Shown: piece by piece, positions 7,768 through 18,300 of the stretch
How the letters are laid out: each line of letters begins with the position of its first letter
Numbering within the stretch: position 1 is the first letter of the stretch
IMG/VR virus record: IMGVR_UViG_3300027734_000341
Span: 1-21,872 of that record
Length of the DNA stretch: 21,872 bases
Strand: one strand, 5' to 3'
Source of the DNA: a virus
Translations under genes and position numbers: made by a program
Notes under the pieces: model-generated
Databases searched by the model: none
What the model saw: the letters and a program-made list of their open reading frames with translations, nothing else
Told to the model about the DNA's origin: nothing

Positions 7768-8100
7768 TTATCTCGTTACTGAAGGCAATACTGTGGCGAT
7801 TCCTTCAACAACTCTTGTCACAATATTGGTGGGTGAAGTTATTTTTAAATCATAAACATAACGACCAGCACTCAAATTTGCGGTATTAGCTGCAGTCATG
7901 CTTAAAGTAATTTCACCATTTGCTGTTCCAGTAACACTAGAATTAATTGTATATGCAGTAGAAGAATAATATGATTTTCTCATTTGAGAATTGGCACTAT
8001 ATGCATATAAATTTATAGCATTTCCTGAACTATCATCAACATTGATAGTTGTGCTAAATGTTGCACCTTGTTCTATAGTAATTTCTGAAAAAGCAGCCAA
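7768..8100 (-). CDS. Small beta-sandwich tail/baseplate protein with TTG start (110 aa)
   Basis: The product begins (M)AAFSEITIEQGATFSTTINVDD and ends VTRVVEGIATVLPSVTR. The pattern 'ITIEQGATFSTTI..DDSSGNAINL' then 'GEITLSMTAANTANLSAGRYVYDLKIT' matches a small all-beta domain common next to fibre genes in marine phages and similar in layout to the N-terminal domain of phage baseplate upper proteins (BppU-like). The start codon is TTG at 8100-8098: an in-frame stop lies four codons upstream (8113-8115), the next ATG is about 38 codons in and would delete the conserved N-terminus, and an AAGGAA ribosome site sits about six bases before the TTG. It lies 15 bases after the S74 fibre gene and just before the 75-residue gene. 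It probably forms a tail accessory or connector; no catalytic motif is visible. Confidence 0.82.
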   Translation of the reverse strand: MAAFSEITIEQGATFSTTINVDDSSGNAINLYAYSANSQMRKSYYSSTAYTINSSVTGTANGEITLSMTAANTANLSAGRYVYDLKITSPTNIVTRVVEGIATVLPSVTR

Positions 8101-8115
8101 GATTGTTTCCTTTTA

Positions 8116-11100
8116 TTATTTATTTATCTTTGATTCAAGTTCACTTACCTTGGCAGTTAATTCTTTTATTGCCTCAATTAATAATGGAACAATCTTTTCA
8201 TATTGAACAGTTTTATAATTTTCTCCAGATATACTATTACCTTCTTTATCAGTATCAAATGGAGCGGGTACGACAACTTGTGGTAATACTTTTTCTAAAT
8301 CTTGTGCAATAACACCAACTTTTATTTTGGTATCAGTATATCCATAAGATTCAGCAATTTCATTTCCTTGATACAATACACCTCTTAAAGTATTAACTTT
8401 TGATAATGCATCTGTAATTGGTGTAATATTTTTCTTTAATCTTTGATCTGAATAAAATGCAGTAACATCACCAGTAGCGGTTAAATTACCTGTGATTGCA
8501 AAATCACCAGTATATGAACCAGACATTGTTAATGTGCCAGTAGTTGTAATTGTTCCACCACTTAGTCCATTACCTGTAGCAACTGAAGTTACAGTACCTG
8601 GTTGAGCACTCGCAGCAATACCATCCAACTTACTTGCATAGGTACTTGTCATATAACCATTGACGGTTGAAGTTGCAGCTGCCATTGAAATTGCTGGTGT
8701 TAGACCACCCGATGATACAACAGGTGCAGTTCCTGTTACTGAAGTAACCGCAGTATTTGCTTTTGCATATGCACTGTTAGCATAAGAACCGGATGTTACT
8801 GCACGTTGATCGGCAGTTGCGGCATTTGTTGTTGCAGTATTAGCTTGCACAAAAGCACCATTAGCATAACTTCTTGCCGCAGTATCATTTGTATTAACGG
8901 TATTAGCCAATGCATATGCAGAGTTAGCGTATGAACCAGATGTTACTGCTCTTTGGTCTGCAGTAGCAGCATTAGTAGTTGCAGTATTTGCCTGTGTATA
9001 TGCAGAATTGGCATATGAACCAGATGTTACTGCTCTTTGATCGGCAGTATTGGCAGCAACAAAAGCACCATTAGCATAACTTCTTGAGGCAGTATCATTC
9101 GTATTAACTGTATTTGCTAATGCAAAAGCGGCATTAGCATAAGACCCCGCACTATTGGCATATTGATATGCACCGTTAGCAAATATTCCAGTTGCATTTT
9201 GACTCAAATAAGAACTATTAGCATGTAGATAAGCACTGTTGGCATATTGACCAGAACTGTTTTGAGACAAATAAGAACTATTTGCATGTAGATAGGCACT
9301 GTTAGAATATGTTTCAGAAGCAGCAGAACCTATATTACTATAGATGGTACCATCATTAGTAAATGTCCATTTATCTGTCGTTTCATTCCAAATGATAGCA
9401 GCGTTATCTGAAGTTCCTCTTTCAACTTCGATACCTGCATTTTCAGTTGGTGCAGATATTTGTGGTAAATCTGCATTTAATGTGATGATAGAATCACCAA
9501 CTTTTAATTCTGTTGTATTTACATATGTTGTTAAACCAGAAATAGTTAAATTACCAGTAACTACAACATCACCAGATACAGTACCACCAGCAGATGCAAA
9601 CTTTGTATTTGCTAATGTGTATGCTGCATTGGCATAATTGCCTGTAGAATTTTGACTTAAGTAAGCCGCATTAGCATGTAAGTATGCACTGTTGGCATAA
9701 TTGCCTGTAGAGTTTTGACTTAAATAAGCACTATTTGCATGTAAATACCCACTATTGGCATATTGACCAGAACTATTCTGTGATAAGTAAGAACTATTAG
9801 CATGTAGATATGCACTGTTGGCATAATTGCCTGTAGAGTTTTGACTTAAATAAGCAGCGTTGGCATGTAAGTATGCAGTATTAGCATATACACCTGTAGT
9901 ATTTTGACTTAGATAAGCAGCATTGGCATATGCACCACTTGTGTTTTGACTTAAGTATGCAGCATTAGCATATACACCAGCAGATGTTGCACGATTGTTT
10001 AATGTGTTTGCAGCAGATGCAGTTGCAATAATTGTTGTTGAAGTATTTGTTAAATCACTACTTAAACGACCAGAATCTAAGATTTGAAAATAAACAGTAT
10101 TTGCTGGGTCAGTTGTTAAGTCAAAATATTTAGTTGATTCATTCCAACGAATAGATGCATTTTGAGAAACTGAATTTGCTAAACTTAAACTATTGTTTGT
10201 TCTATAGATACTAAATTTACCGTCTTGATTTGGTGTTGCAATACTTAATGTTAATGCGGGTGAATTGTATACCGTATTACCATTAATTGTAAAATCACCA
10301 GCAACAGAGAAATTACCGGTAACTTGTCCAGATGTAAATGTTACTGCGCCTGCAGTTAGTGCTCCACCAACATCTGCACGACCTGTTGTTCTTAATGTTC
10401 CAGCATATACTAATCCAGTAGTATTTAAATTACCTACATCAGTATTACCTGTAACTTGTAATGTGCTATCAAGATTTGCAATACCAACAACACGTAATGC
10501 ACTATCTAAATTAGCAGTACCAGTTACTCTTAAGGTACTATCAAGGTTTGCAGCACCAGTTACTCTTAAGGTACTTGCTAAGTTTGATGCACCGGTGACT
10601 CTTAATGTGCTATCTAAATTGGCTGAATCAGTTACTCTTAAGGTACTTTCTAAATTAGCTGCACCAGTTGTTCTTAATGTTCCACTATGAGTAAGACCTG
10701 TGGTTACAAAATTAGCTGCAGTTGTATTAGAACTTGAATCTACAGTAGAGAAATCAGCACGACCTGTTGTTCTTAATGTTCCTGTATGAGTTAATCCTGT
10801 AGTCACGAAGTTACCAGAAGTTGTATTACTTGTAACATCTACAGTTGATGCAAAATCAGCACGACCTGTGCTTCTTACAGTTCCAGTGTGAACTAATCCT
10901 GCAGTTACTACATTACCTGGATTTACGTTTCCTGTTACATTAACTATTGTAGCAAAGTCAGCTTGACCAGTAGAACGTAATGTGCCTGTGTGTGTTAATC
11001 CTGCAGTTACTACATTACCCGAAGTTGTGTTACCAACAACATCCACTGTGGTTGCAAAGTCAGCACGACCAGTAGAACGTAATGTTGCAGTATGTGTAAG

Positions 11101-12123
11101 TCCAAGTGTATTGAGATTACCTGAAGTTGTATTTGCAACAACATTTAACGTGCTATCTAAATTAGCAGTACCAGTAACTCTCAAGGTACTATCTAGATTT
11201 GCACCACCAGTTACTTTTAAGGTACTTGCTAAGTTTGATGCACCGGTGACTCTCAAGGTACTATCTAAGTTAGCACCACCGGTTACTCTCAAGGTACTAT
11301 CTAAGTTAGCTGCGCCAGTTGTTCTTAAGGTACTATCTAAATTAGCACCACCAGTTACTCTAAGTGTACCATCAACATTAGCAGCAGTAGTTACTCTTAG
11401 ATTGCCTGTTTGTGTTGTATTTGTAGTTACAGTATTACCTGTATTTAAGTTACCAAATACTGTACCATTTGTTCTAACATTTAATGTAAGTGTATTAGCA
11501 ACAGCACTTAAATTTAAACTTGTACCAACAATATTTGAAGAATATGTTGCAACACCAACAACATCTAAAGTATCATAGATTGTTGATCTTGTTGATTTTG
11601 AATTTGTTGTTACCATATCTGTCAAGTATGCAGTATTAATACTTGCAGAACCTACATTGACAAATACTACATTACCAGTACCTGTCATACTTAGTTTGTT
11701 TACAATAGATGCATTTCTACCTATTGCAATATCATTATTTGTTGAAATATTACTTGTTGTAATATTATTAGTTACTTGTAGATTTAAGTTTGCTAAAACA
11801 TTGTTAGCAACGTAGAGTGCAGTTCCTTTACCATATATGAAAGTATTTGCACCGACAGTTAAATTACCAGTTTGTGAAGATTGAGAACCAAGTGTTATAC
11901 TTTTACCAACTTCAAGATCAGTAGAAAATAAAACTGCATTAGCAACTGTTAATGCAGTACCATTTGCAGTAATTGATAAATTAGAATTACCTGAAAGTGT
12001 AAAAGTACCATTTGTCTTTGAATAGTTGCCAGTTTCTATCGTATTTAATGCATTAGCAGACAGATTGGTTTGAATTCGCCATTCATCTATTGTATTATTT
12101 TTGGTGATATTAGTTATTGCCAT
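8116..12123 (-). CDS. Tail fibre with C-terminal Peptidase_S74 intramolecular chaperone (1335 aa)
   Basis: The N-terminus contains 'TIDEWRIQTNLSANALNTIETGNY', a pattern seen at the start of T4-like cyanophage fibres. Residues about 245-330 and 478-561 are 12-residue repeats (TLRVTGGANLDS type); between them are five 33-34-residue repeats (TLRSTGRADFAT ... GLTHTG). These look like beta-helical shaft. A beta domain at about 600-710 is followed by YANSAY/LHANAAY/LSQNSTG heptads, the shared GDVVVTGNLTISG beta module (about 845-938), and further heptads. Residues 1225-1335 are a Peptidase_S74-type domain: SDQRLKKNI, then GVIAQDLEKVLPQVV, ending in a coiled coil (LIEAIKELTAKVSELESK). In this family the domain assists trimer folding and then cleaves itself off just before the Ser of SDxRLK, using a Ser-Lys pair; both residues are present. 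The start has only a weak ribosome site. Confidence 0.92.
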   Translation of the reverse strand: MAITNITKNNTIDEWRIQTNLSANALNTIETGNYSKTNGTFTLSGNSNLSITANGTALTVANAVLFSTDLEVGKSITLGSQSSQTGNLTVGANTFIYGKGTALYVANNVLANLNLQVTNNITTSNISTNNDIAIGRNASIVNKLSMTGTGNVVFVNVGSASINTAYLTDMVTTNSKSTRSTIYDTLDVVGVATYSSNIVGTSLNLSAVANTLTLNVRTNGTVFGNLNTGNTVTTNTTQTGNLRVTTAANVDGTLRVTGGANLDSTLRTTGAANLDSTLRVTGGANLDSTLRVTGASNLASTLKVTGGANLDSTLRVTGTANLDSTLNVVANTTSGNLNTLGLTHTATLRSTGRADFATTVDVVGNTTSGNVVTAGLTHTGTLRSTGQADFATIVNVTGNVNPGNVVTAGLVHTGTVRSTGRADFASTVDVTSNTTSGNFVTTGLTHTGTLRTTGRADFSTVDSSSNTTAANFVTTGLTHSGTLRTTGAANLESTLRVTDSANLDSTLRVTGASNLASTLRVTGAANLDSTLRVTGTANLDSALRVVGIANLDSTLQVTGNTDVGNLNTTGLVYAGTLRTTGRADVGGALTAGAVTFTSGQVTGNFSVAGDFTINGNTVYNSPALTLSIATPNQDGKFSIYRTNNSLSLANSVSQNASIRWNESTKYFDLTTDPANTVYFQILDSGRLSSDLTNTSTTIIATASAANTLNNRATSAGVYANAAYLSQNTSGAYANAAYLSQNTTGVYANTAYLHANAAYLSQNSTGNYANSAYLHANSSYLSQNSSGQYANSGYLHANSAYLSQNSTGNYANSAYLHANAAYLSQNSTGNYANAAYTLANTKFASAGGTVSGDVVVTGNLTISGLTTYVNTTELKVGDSIITLNADLPQISAPTENAGIEVERGTSDNAAIIWNETTDKWTFTNDGTIYSNIGSAASETYSNSAYLHANSSYLSQNSSGQYANSAYLHANSSYLSQNATGIFANGAYQYANSAGSYANAAFALANTVNTNDTASRSYANGAFVAANTADQRAVTSGSYANSAYTQANTATTNAATADQRAVTSGSYANSAYALANTVNTNDTAARSYANGAFVQANTATTNAATADQRAVTSGSYANSAYAKANTAVTSVTGTAPVVSSGGLTPAISMAAATSTVNGYMTSTYASKLDGIAASAQPGTVTSVATGNGLSGGTITTTGTLTMSGSYTGDFAITGNLTATGDVTAFYSDQRLKKNITPITDALSKVNTLRGVLYQGNEIAESYGYTDTKIKVGVIAQDLEKVLPQVVVPAPFDTDKEGNSISGENYKTVQYEKIVPLLIEAIKELTAKVSELESKINK
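8119..8451 (-). other. Peptidase_S74-type self-cleaving chaperone domain
   Basis: Codons 1225-1335 of the fibre gene encode SDQRLKKNI, where the first Ser and a following Lys correspond to the family's cleavage and catalytic pair, then a core with 'KVGVIAQDLEKVLP' and 'YEKIVPLLIEAIKEL', and a C-terminal heptad coil. The expected cut lies between Tyr1224 and Ser1225, giving a mature fibre chain of about 1224 residues and a released chaperone of about 12 kDa. Assignment by motif is strong; cleavage itself is inferred from the family. Confidence 0.9.
8121..8128 (-). promoter_or_regulatory. Candidate T4-type late promoter (GATAAATA)
   Basis: GATAAATA matches seven of eight bases of the T4 late consensus. 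It lies in the last codons of the S74 fibre gene, 20 bases before the TTG start of the 110-residue gene. A transcript starting about six bases downstream would still contain the AAGGAA ribosome site. This is plausible but unproven in an AT-rich context. Confidence 0.33.
10440..10700 (-). repeat. 36-bp (12-codon) beta repeats, second block of the S74 fibre
   Basis: About seven tandem copies encode TLRVTGAANLDS-type units. In fibre proteins such short repeats with alternating hydrophobic and small residues usually form a beta-helical shaft. One 37-base stretch (10566-10602) is identical to 11217-11253 in the first block. Confidence 0.87.
10658..11164 (-). repeat. 102-bp (34-codon) repeats between the two 36-bp blocks
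   Basis: The GRADF-type element recurs with matching points at 10757, 10859, 10961 and 11063, exactly 102 bases apart. A shorter 99-base unit lies at the low-coordinate end, where the protein reads 'FSTVDSSSN'. Each unit encodes TLR.TGRADFA...V.GNTTSGN.VT.GL.HTG. Confidence 0.88.
11145..11390 (-). repeat. 36-bp (12-codon) beta repeats, first block of the S74 fibre
   Basis: About seven to eight tandem copies encode TLRVTGGANLDS-type units at residues about 245-330. The order of variant units (ASNLAS, then GANLDS, then TANLDS) is the same as in the second block, pointing to duplication of a multi-unit segment. Confidence 0.87.
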
Positions 12124-12126
12124 TTA

Positions 12127-12357
12127 TTATCTACTTTTTTCTAATAGTTGATTTAACAACGACTTGACTTCTTTCATATCGGATGACATTTCTTCAACTT
12201 GATTCTTCAATCTATTTATTTCATTATTTTTCTCAGTTATACTTTTACTAAGTTTTTTTCGTGCTTCATTTTCCTGTATTAAAGACCTATTAGTCGCCAA
12301 TAATGCATGACTATTAGTGTCTTTAGAATAAGGTGTTCCTTCAACTTTTAATAACAT
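12127..12357 (-). CDS. Small coiled-coil virion-associated protein (76 aa)
   Basis: The product begins MLLKVEGTPYSKDTNSHALLATN, followed from about residue 30 by a highly charged helix (KKLSKSITEKNNEINRLKNQ ... MKEVKSLLNQLLEKSR) with Leu/Ile/Val/Met at coiled-coil spacing. Small proteins of this shape (K-V-E-G-x-P-Y-x-x-D start, coiled-coil tail) occur in the structural clusters of marine T4-like phages; I know no proven function. It sits between the DUF4815 protein (2-base gap) and the S74 fibre (3-base gap). Its own ribosome site is good: GGAG five bases before ATG, inside the end of the preceding gene. A trimeric plug, adaptor or fibre-assembly helper is plausible but inferred. The gene itself is well supported by spacing and codon structure. 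Confidence 0.85.
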   Translation of the reverse strand: MLLKVEGTPYSKDTNSHALLATNRSLIQENEARKKLSKSITEKNNEINRLKNQVEEMSSDMKEVKSLLNQLLEKSR

Positions 12358-12359
12358 AA

Positions 12360-15300
12360 TTACTCCGCAGGCAATGCAATTACACGTAAATCTTTAACTC
12401 TTGGTAAAATTGTAGGATCACCCGATCTCATTACAATCTTAATTGATAAAGTTATAAATGTATTATATGTTACGCCATTAGATGAAGTATAGGTAATAAA
12501 ATTATCAGTTGCCGATGGACAATATTCATAATCAGTAAATTCATATTGTGTCAATGATGGTACTGGATTTGGATTAATATTAACCAATTTTTGATATCTT
12601 CTATCTTTAAATTGAGTACCATCAGAACCAGATAATAATTTACAGAATACATCAACTGAAGTACCTAAAGGTTTATTTGCAGTTAAGAATACACGTAAAT
12701 CACCCGCATCAAATCCTGGTGCCAATTGAATCTGTCTTGTAATATATCTTGCAAGACATGGACCACCACTTGAATCATATTCAGTATTCAATACTACACT
12801 ACCATTTGTACCTGATGCGGCAACAGCAGGATAGTTTGTATTTGCACCGATAGTTATAGTATAGTCATCAATGTAACCAGAACCAACAGCAGAAACATAC
12901 ACACTAAGAATATTGCCACTTGCATCACATGAAAGATTACCACTAAAACCTGTACCAGTATTACTGCTAATAACGATAACATTAGAATTTCCATAACCAG
13001 TTCCCGAAGCAACAATTGTAAAATCTTCTGAATTTATTTCTGCATCATCAACATAATTTTCCCAAATATTTAATTGAGATTTTTCTACAGAAACAATAGG
13101 TGAAACTGCTTCATCTGTAGTTGATAATTCAGTTATAATAGTAAAGTCACCTTTATAACCTAAAGTTTTTCTTCTGTAACCAACTGCATACAAGTCATCA
13201 TTCTCAAAAGATATTACTGCTTGTGGTACAATTGGGCGATAACTTGTTTCCATTGTACCACTAATTGTATTTGCTTTTACTGAATAATTAACTGAAGTAC
13301 CTGTTGGAACAATAGATGTTTCTAATAATCTAAATTTATCAACATTATAGATTACACTCTGTTCTTCACTCTGCATTACTATTTGTGCAGCTGCAGTTGA
13401 GAATGAACAACGATTTAATCTGAACATTAAATCTTCATTAATATATGGTACATACTCCATAGAATTTTGTGAACGATATAATGTTCCGATATATGGATTA
13501 ATACCAATATATTGATTACTTGTTGATACTTGACCTTTTTCTGCTTCCCATAAAATGTAATCTGGTGAATCAGTTAATACAACAACTGCATATAAACCTG
13601 GTTTTAAGAATATAGGAGTATAGAATTGGAAATTAGTAATTGTTGTAGCATCGTCAACTGATGGAGTTTCTGAAATATTAACTTGAGATGGCACTTTAGT
13701 TACAACTGATTCTGGATACCAAAAATCAGATGATGGTGTTCCATTTACAGTTGGGCGAATTTGAATCCAAACAGGTAAACTATCATCTTTTGCTTTGAAG
13801 AATAAATCTACACTATTCAAGTAAATACCGTATGGATATCTTGCCGGATCAACATAAAATGTTTCTGCTAAAGGATCATGATTGTATGTGTATAATAGAT
13901 TAGCACCAGCAAATCTAGATGATACTAATTTATCGGATGTAGTCGTTCCAATAATTTTAGAATCTACATCATAGTTATAAACAGTATCAACTAATTCTGT
14001 TTTAGATACACTTAATCCTGATGCAACATATAATTTATCTGCAAATGATATTGAATCACCATCATATGTATTATTAAATGATTCTGTTACACGGAAATTT
14101 CTTTGACCTGAACGGAATGTTGCAGTTGGGATATAAAATGCACCACCTGCTTGGCCATATTTGTTAGTTTTATTAGTTCCAATACTATAAACAACAGAAC
14201 CTTGTGTTGTTGGTGTAGCACTTAATGTTGCTGTTTTTGTAGAGCCAACATAAGAACTAATTGTAAATTGTTCACCAATACCAACTTCTGAAGTTGAAGT
14301 ATGAACTATTGATATTGTATTGCCATTATAGTAATCATTAGTTGTAGATGCATTTCCATCCAATACAATAGTTGCACCTGATACAGTGCCTACACCCGAT
14401 CTATGGTCATTCACTGAAGATACTGTTAATGTTACACCACTATCTAAACCATAAACATATTTACCAACAAGTGATAACCCGGTTTGATTAATAATGGAAA
14501 CATTAGCACTACCAGTCTCACTAACAGCAATGTCACCTAATTTATATGATGAACCACCACTTAACAATGATACTAGATTCGCTACTAAATCTGCAGTTGA
14601 ACTCGCAATTAATACTGGTTCTCCAGCAATCAATGTTGTATTGGCATTCATTGTAACTTTATTAGGTACAACAACATATTTGTTTACATTTACATCATCA
14701 AAAAATGAATATACAGTTGTTGATGGGCGTAAACCATTTGTTGTAAATAATACTTGTTTTGACTTCATGTATGGTTGAATTGCTAAATCAGTTACAAACT
14801 CTCCAGAACTTTGTTGTGATGCCGATGTTGTTATTTGTTTTTGATTTAGATCAGCACCAGCAGTTAAATAAGTATTATCATTATATGCTCGATAAACACC
14901 CCATTGGCCGCCTTGTGTATTTTTACCTTGTCTAGGATCCCAAAATTCACCATGTCCAAAACCACCAGTACCTAAATATTTGTAAACTGTACCACCTTCT
15001 TCGGTTCTAGTTTGGTACCATTTTGAATCTGCTATTTGTGCAAATGGACTATCTTTATCATCTGCCCATTGTTTTACATTATCAGCAATATACTTAAATG
15101 CATCATTAACAAAATTAAATGCATTTTCAATGCCTTGAGTAGAATTTAATATTACTTTTGCTGTGGTTTGTGAATCTACATCACCAGTAAATTCTGGGAA
15201 CAAACGCATTGTTCCTTTAAATGTGCCATATAATGCACCAGCAACTGGTGATGATTTTGTTGCATACGGTTGTTGTGCAAGAACAGATGTTGTATAACTC

Positions 15301-18300
15301 AACATCATGATCTTTTGTTCATTTACACCATAAAGTTCACCAGTAGATAAAGTTGTATTTGCTTTAAGATTAATTGTTCTCATTAATGATGCGGGTTTTA
15401 ATTCGCCACCATCAATTAAACATCTATTGTCAAATCCAATTTGATTTGGTGGTGCTTTGATAGAATCTGAAGTAAAGTTATCAGTTAAGATACCATACTT
15501 GGATCTTTCTAAACCATTTGCATCTGTAATTTTTGTTGATGTTGCATCTCTTTCTAATGAATTTAATGTAACATAATACTCTAATTGTTTAATACGATTT
15601 TCAAATGCACCAATATCTTGCATTGTATATCTACGATGATTCTGAAAATCAGCACGAATTTCTTTAACATTTTCTGTATATGCTGGTATTGCCAATGTAT
15701 AGATTAACATATCACCAAGATTTACATTTGGTGCAATAGGTTTAATTGCAGATGTACCGGTCAATACTTCAAAATCTCTTGACTGTTTAACCACAACACG
15801 ATCAATTCTACTTAAGTAATAATCAAAATTACTTGTCAATGATTGATTTGGTAATGGATTAACTGCACCAGATATTGTTGTTGTACCAACACCTCTTGTT
15901 GGTCTAAAGTCAAATGCAGACCGTAACGATACTAATTTGTTATCTTCTTTATTATTGAAATAGAAGATTTCATCATATGTAAAATTAGAACCTGCTTTTA
16001 AATAAGAATCAACAGTGAACAATCCATCATTTTGTGGAGATGGTGCAGATTGATGACTTAGATATTTGTAAGTAACATAAACTTTACCACGTGGCGCACT
16101 ATACCCACGTTTCAGTGTAATAGTGGCATGGTCATAATGTGTTTTACGTTGACCATTATCAAAATCATAATTACTAGTAACATCATATGTTGAACTTGAT
16201 AACATTGCAGTTGTTACATTTGATGCAGGACTTCTAGAATCGGTAATTCTAACAATCTCTAATACATCAGGTACTTGTAAACTTACTGCTTTACCTGGTG
16301 TTCTTAAATTTGTTAATTCGGTAGTATTGTCAAAGAATGTTGAACCAATAGTAGGAAATACATATCCTGTTCCACTTACTGCAGTCACTCCAGTTGAATT
16401 TGCAGAATATAAAATATCAGTACCTTGTGTACCTGCAGTATTTAATTCATATGGAATCTTAGTATGTAGATTTAAACCAGTTGTTGCTGGTATTAATTGT
16501 TTACCACGAATTGCACCAGAAGATGCATTTTCTGCATTATTAACTTTTGTATTAATTAACAAATCTACTTTTGCGCCTGCAGTATTTAAATCAATCTCAA
16601 AATTTGTTGAACTGATCGCAGTTACAGTAAATAAGTTATTTGCTAATCCAAGAACAGCATTTGCAGCAATACCAGATGTGGCATTTGCAGTAGTATCATA
16701 ACGAACCATACAAATAATATTATCTCTGATATTTGAATCGGAAATAACACCAACAGAACCGCAGAATGAGAATGTATCTGTACCTTCTGCACTAATACTA
16801 ACTACACCACCAGCATCTGCAGTTTTGTTACCATAAAACTTTTTAGCATAGAAATCCATATTTGTTAATGTAGATGGTTTCATTGCAGGAAATGGTACAT
16901 CAAATACTAATGATGATCTTTGTGGTTCTGTAATTAATGCAAATCCAGTTGCAGTATCTTTTGAATCACTATTAATACTACCACCAAATGTTTTTGTAGT
17001 TCCACTTTTAATTACAAATGATTCTGCATTTTTAAAATCAGAATCAATAGAGAATGTATTTGATGCAGGAACAATTGGCCATGCGGATGACAAATAGATA
17101 TGTGTTGCATTAGACGATTCAATTAATACTGGAGAAATTGCAGTACCACCCGCATCAGTAACTCTAAAATACATATTTGCATATGCATCGGTACTCCGTG
17201 TAGCAGAAAAACTTGCGGGCATATTGATTAATCTTGTATTTGATCCCGATGCTTGAGTTGTACCAGTAATTGATACGCCATTAGCGGCAAATGTGTGAAC
17301 AGTAAATGAATGTGTAGTGCCAAGTTCTAAAGTTGTTGAGTCATTATAATCCATCATATTGGCACGAATTTCACCAATCTTTGTAGAATTATATGCCGCA
17401 GTGGTTGTTGTATTAACACTTGTGTGTGCAACACTATGCACATCTAATAATGGATAACTTGTAATATCTAATGTACCATATACATTATCCAATACAACAT
17501 AACTTTCGTAATTTGTTGATACATCATAACCTTCAGTATTTGCTACTTCTCTAGCACGACTTAATTCAATTGTTGTTGGTGCAATAGTTTGAAATTCATA
17601 ACCACCAACATATGCTTTACCTGGATCAAGAACAATATTAAACATACCATTGGCAGAATCACCTTCTTCAATAGAAATAACAAATGGGTCTACTGTATAA
17701 TTACCAGACTCATCATATGTTCTACGTGCCAACATCTTTTCAATTTCGCTGTAGATTGGGTAATCAATTTCTTTTGTCTTTACACCATCTACTAAACGAA
17801 TAACTTCAAAGAATGAAGATACATCTGCAGAATCTAATGATCGTTTTGATAATGAAGTATTAATTACAAATCGTTCTGCACCCGGTGCTTGATAGTTAAA
17901 TGCACCTTGTGCTGGATCTAATAGTGAAGTATCATCAATTTCATCTACAATAGTTGATTCAAATTCAACACCAATCTTATATGATGGTTGTTTATTAATT
18001 GTTGTAGAAGTACCTATTCTATAAAATAACTCTATTACTAAAAATTGTGGAGTAACTTTTACAAATTGACCTTTAAAATAATATACACCATCTTGAATAC
18101 TGGCAATATATGAAGAACCATATGCATCTGTATCTCTTAATTGTGCAAAGATATTTTGTCCATAAATCTTTAATTCATCAGTTTCAACAAAACGATCACC
18201 ACTTAGATATTTAATAACTAAAACAGGATATGTACCAATACTATCAACAGCAACAACTTTAGCACGTGCTAATTTTGTAGAATTATAAGATACGATTGTT

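Noticed and set aside
10440-11390. Regular 36-base repeats that look like a CRISPR array at first sight.
   Set aside because: The units are contiguous with no unique spacers, vary at synonymous sites and encode a clean 12-residue protein repeat.
10265-11578. Long plus-strand open frames (10265-10690 and 10982-11578) opposite the S74 fibre.
   Set aside because: They are antisense to the 36- and 102-base repeats. A repeat unit whose length is a multiple of three keeps every frame open once one unit lacks stops, so openness here is not evidence of coding. The predicted products are Val/Pro/Leu repeats with no recognisable domain.
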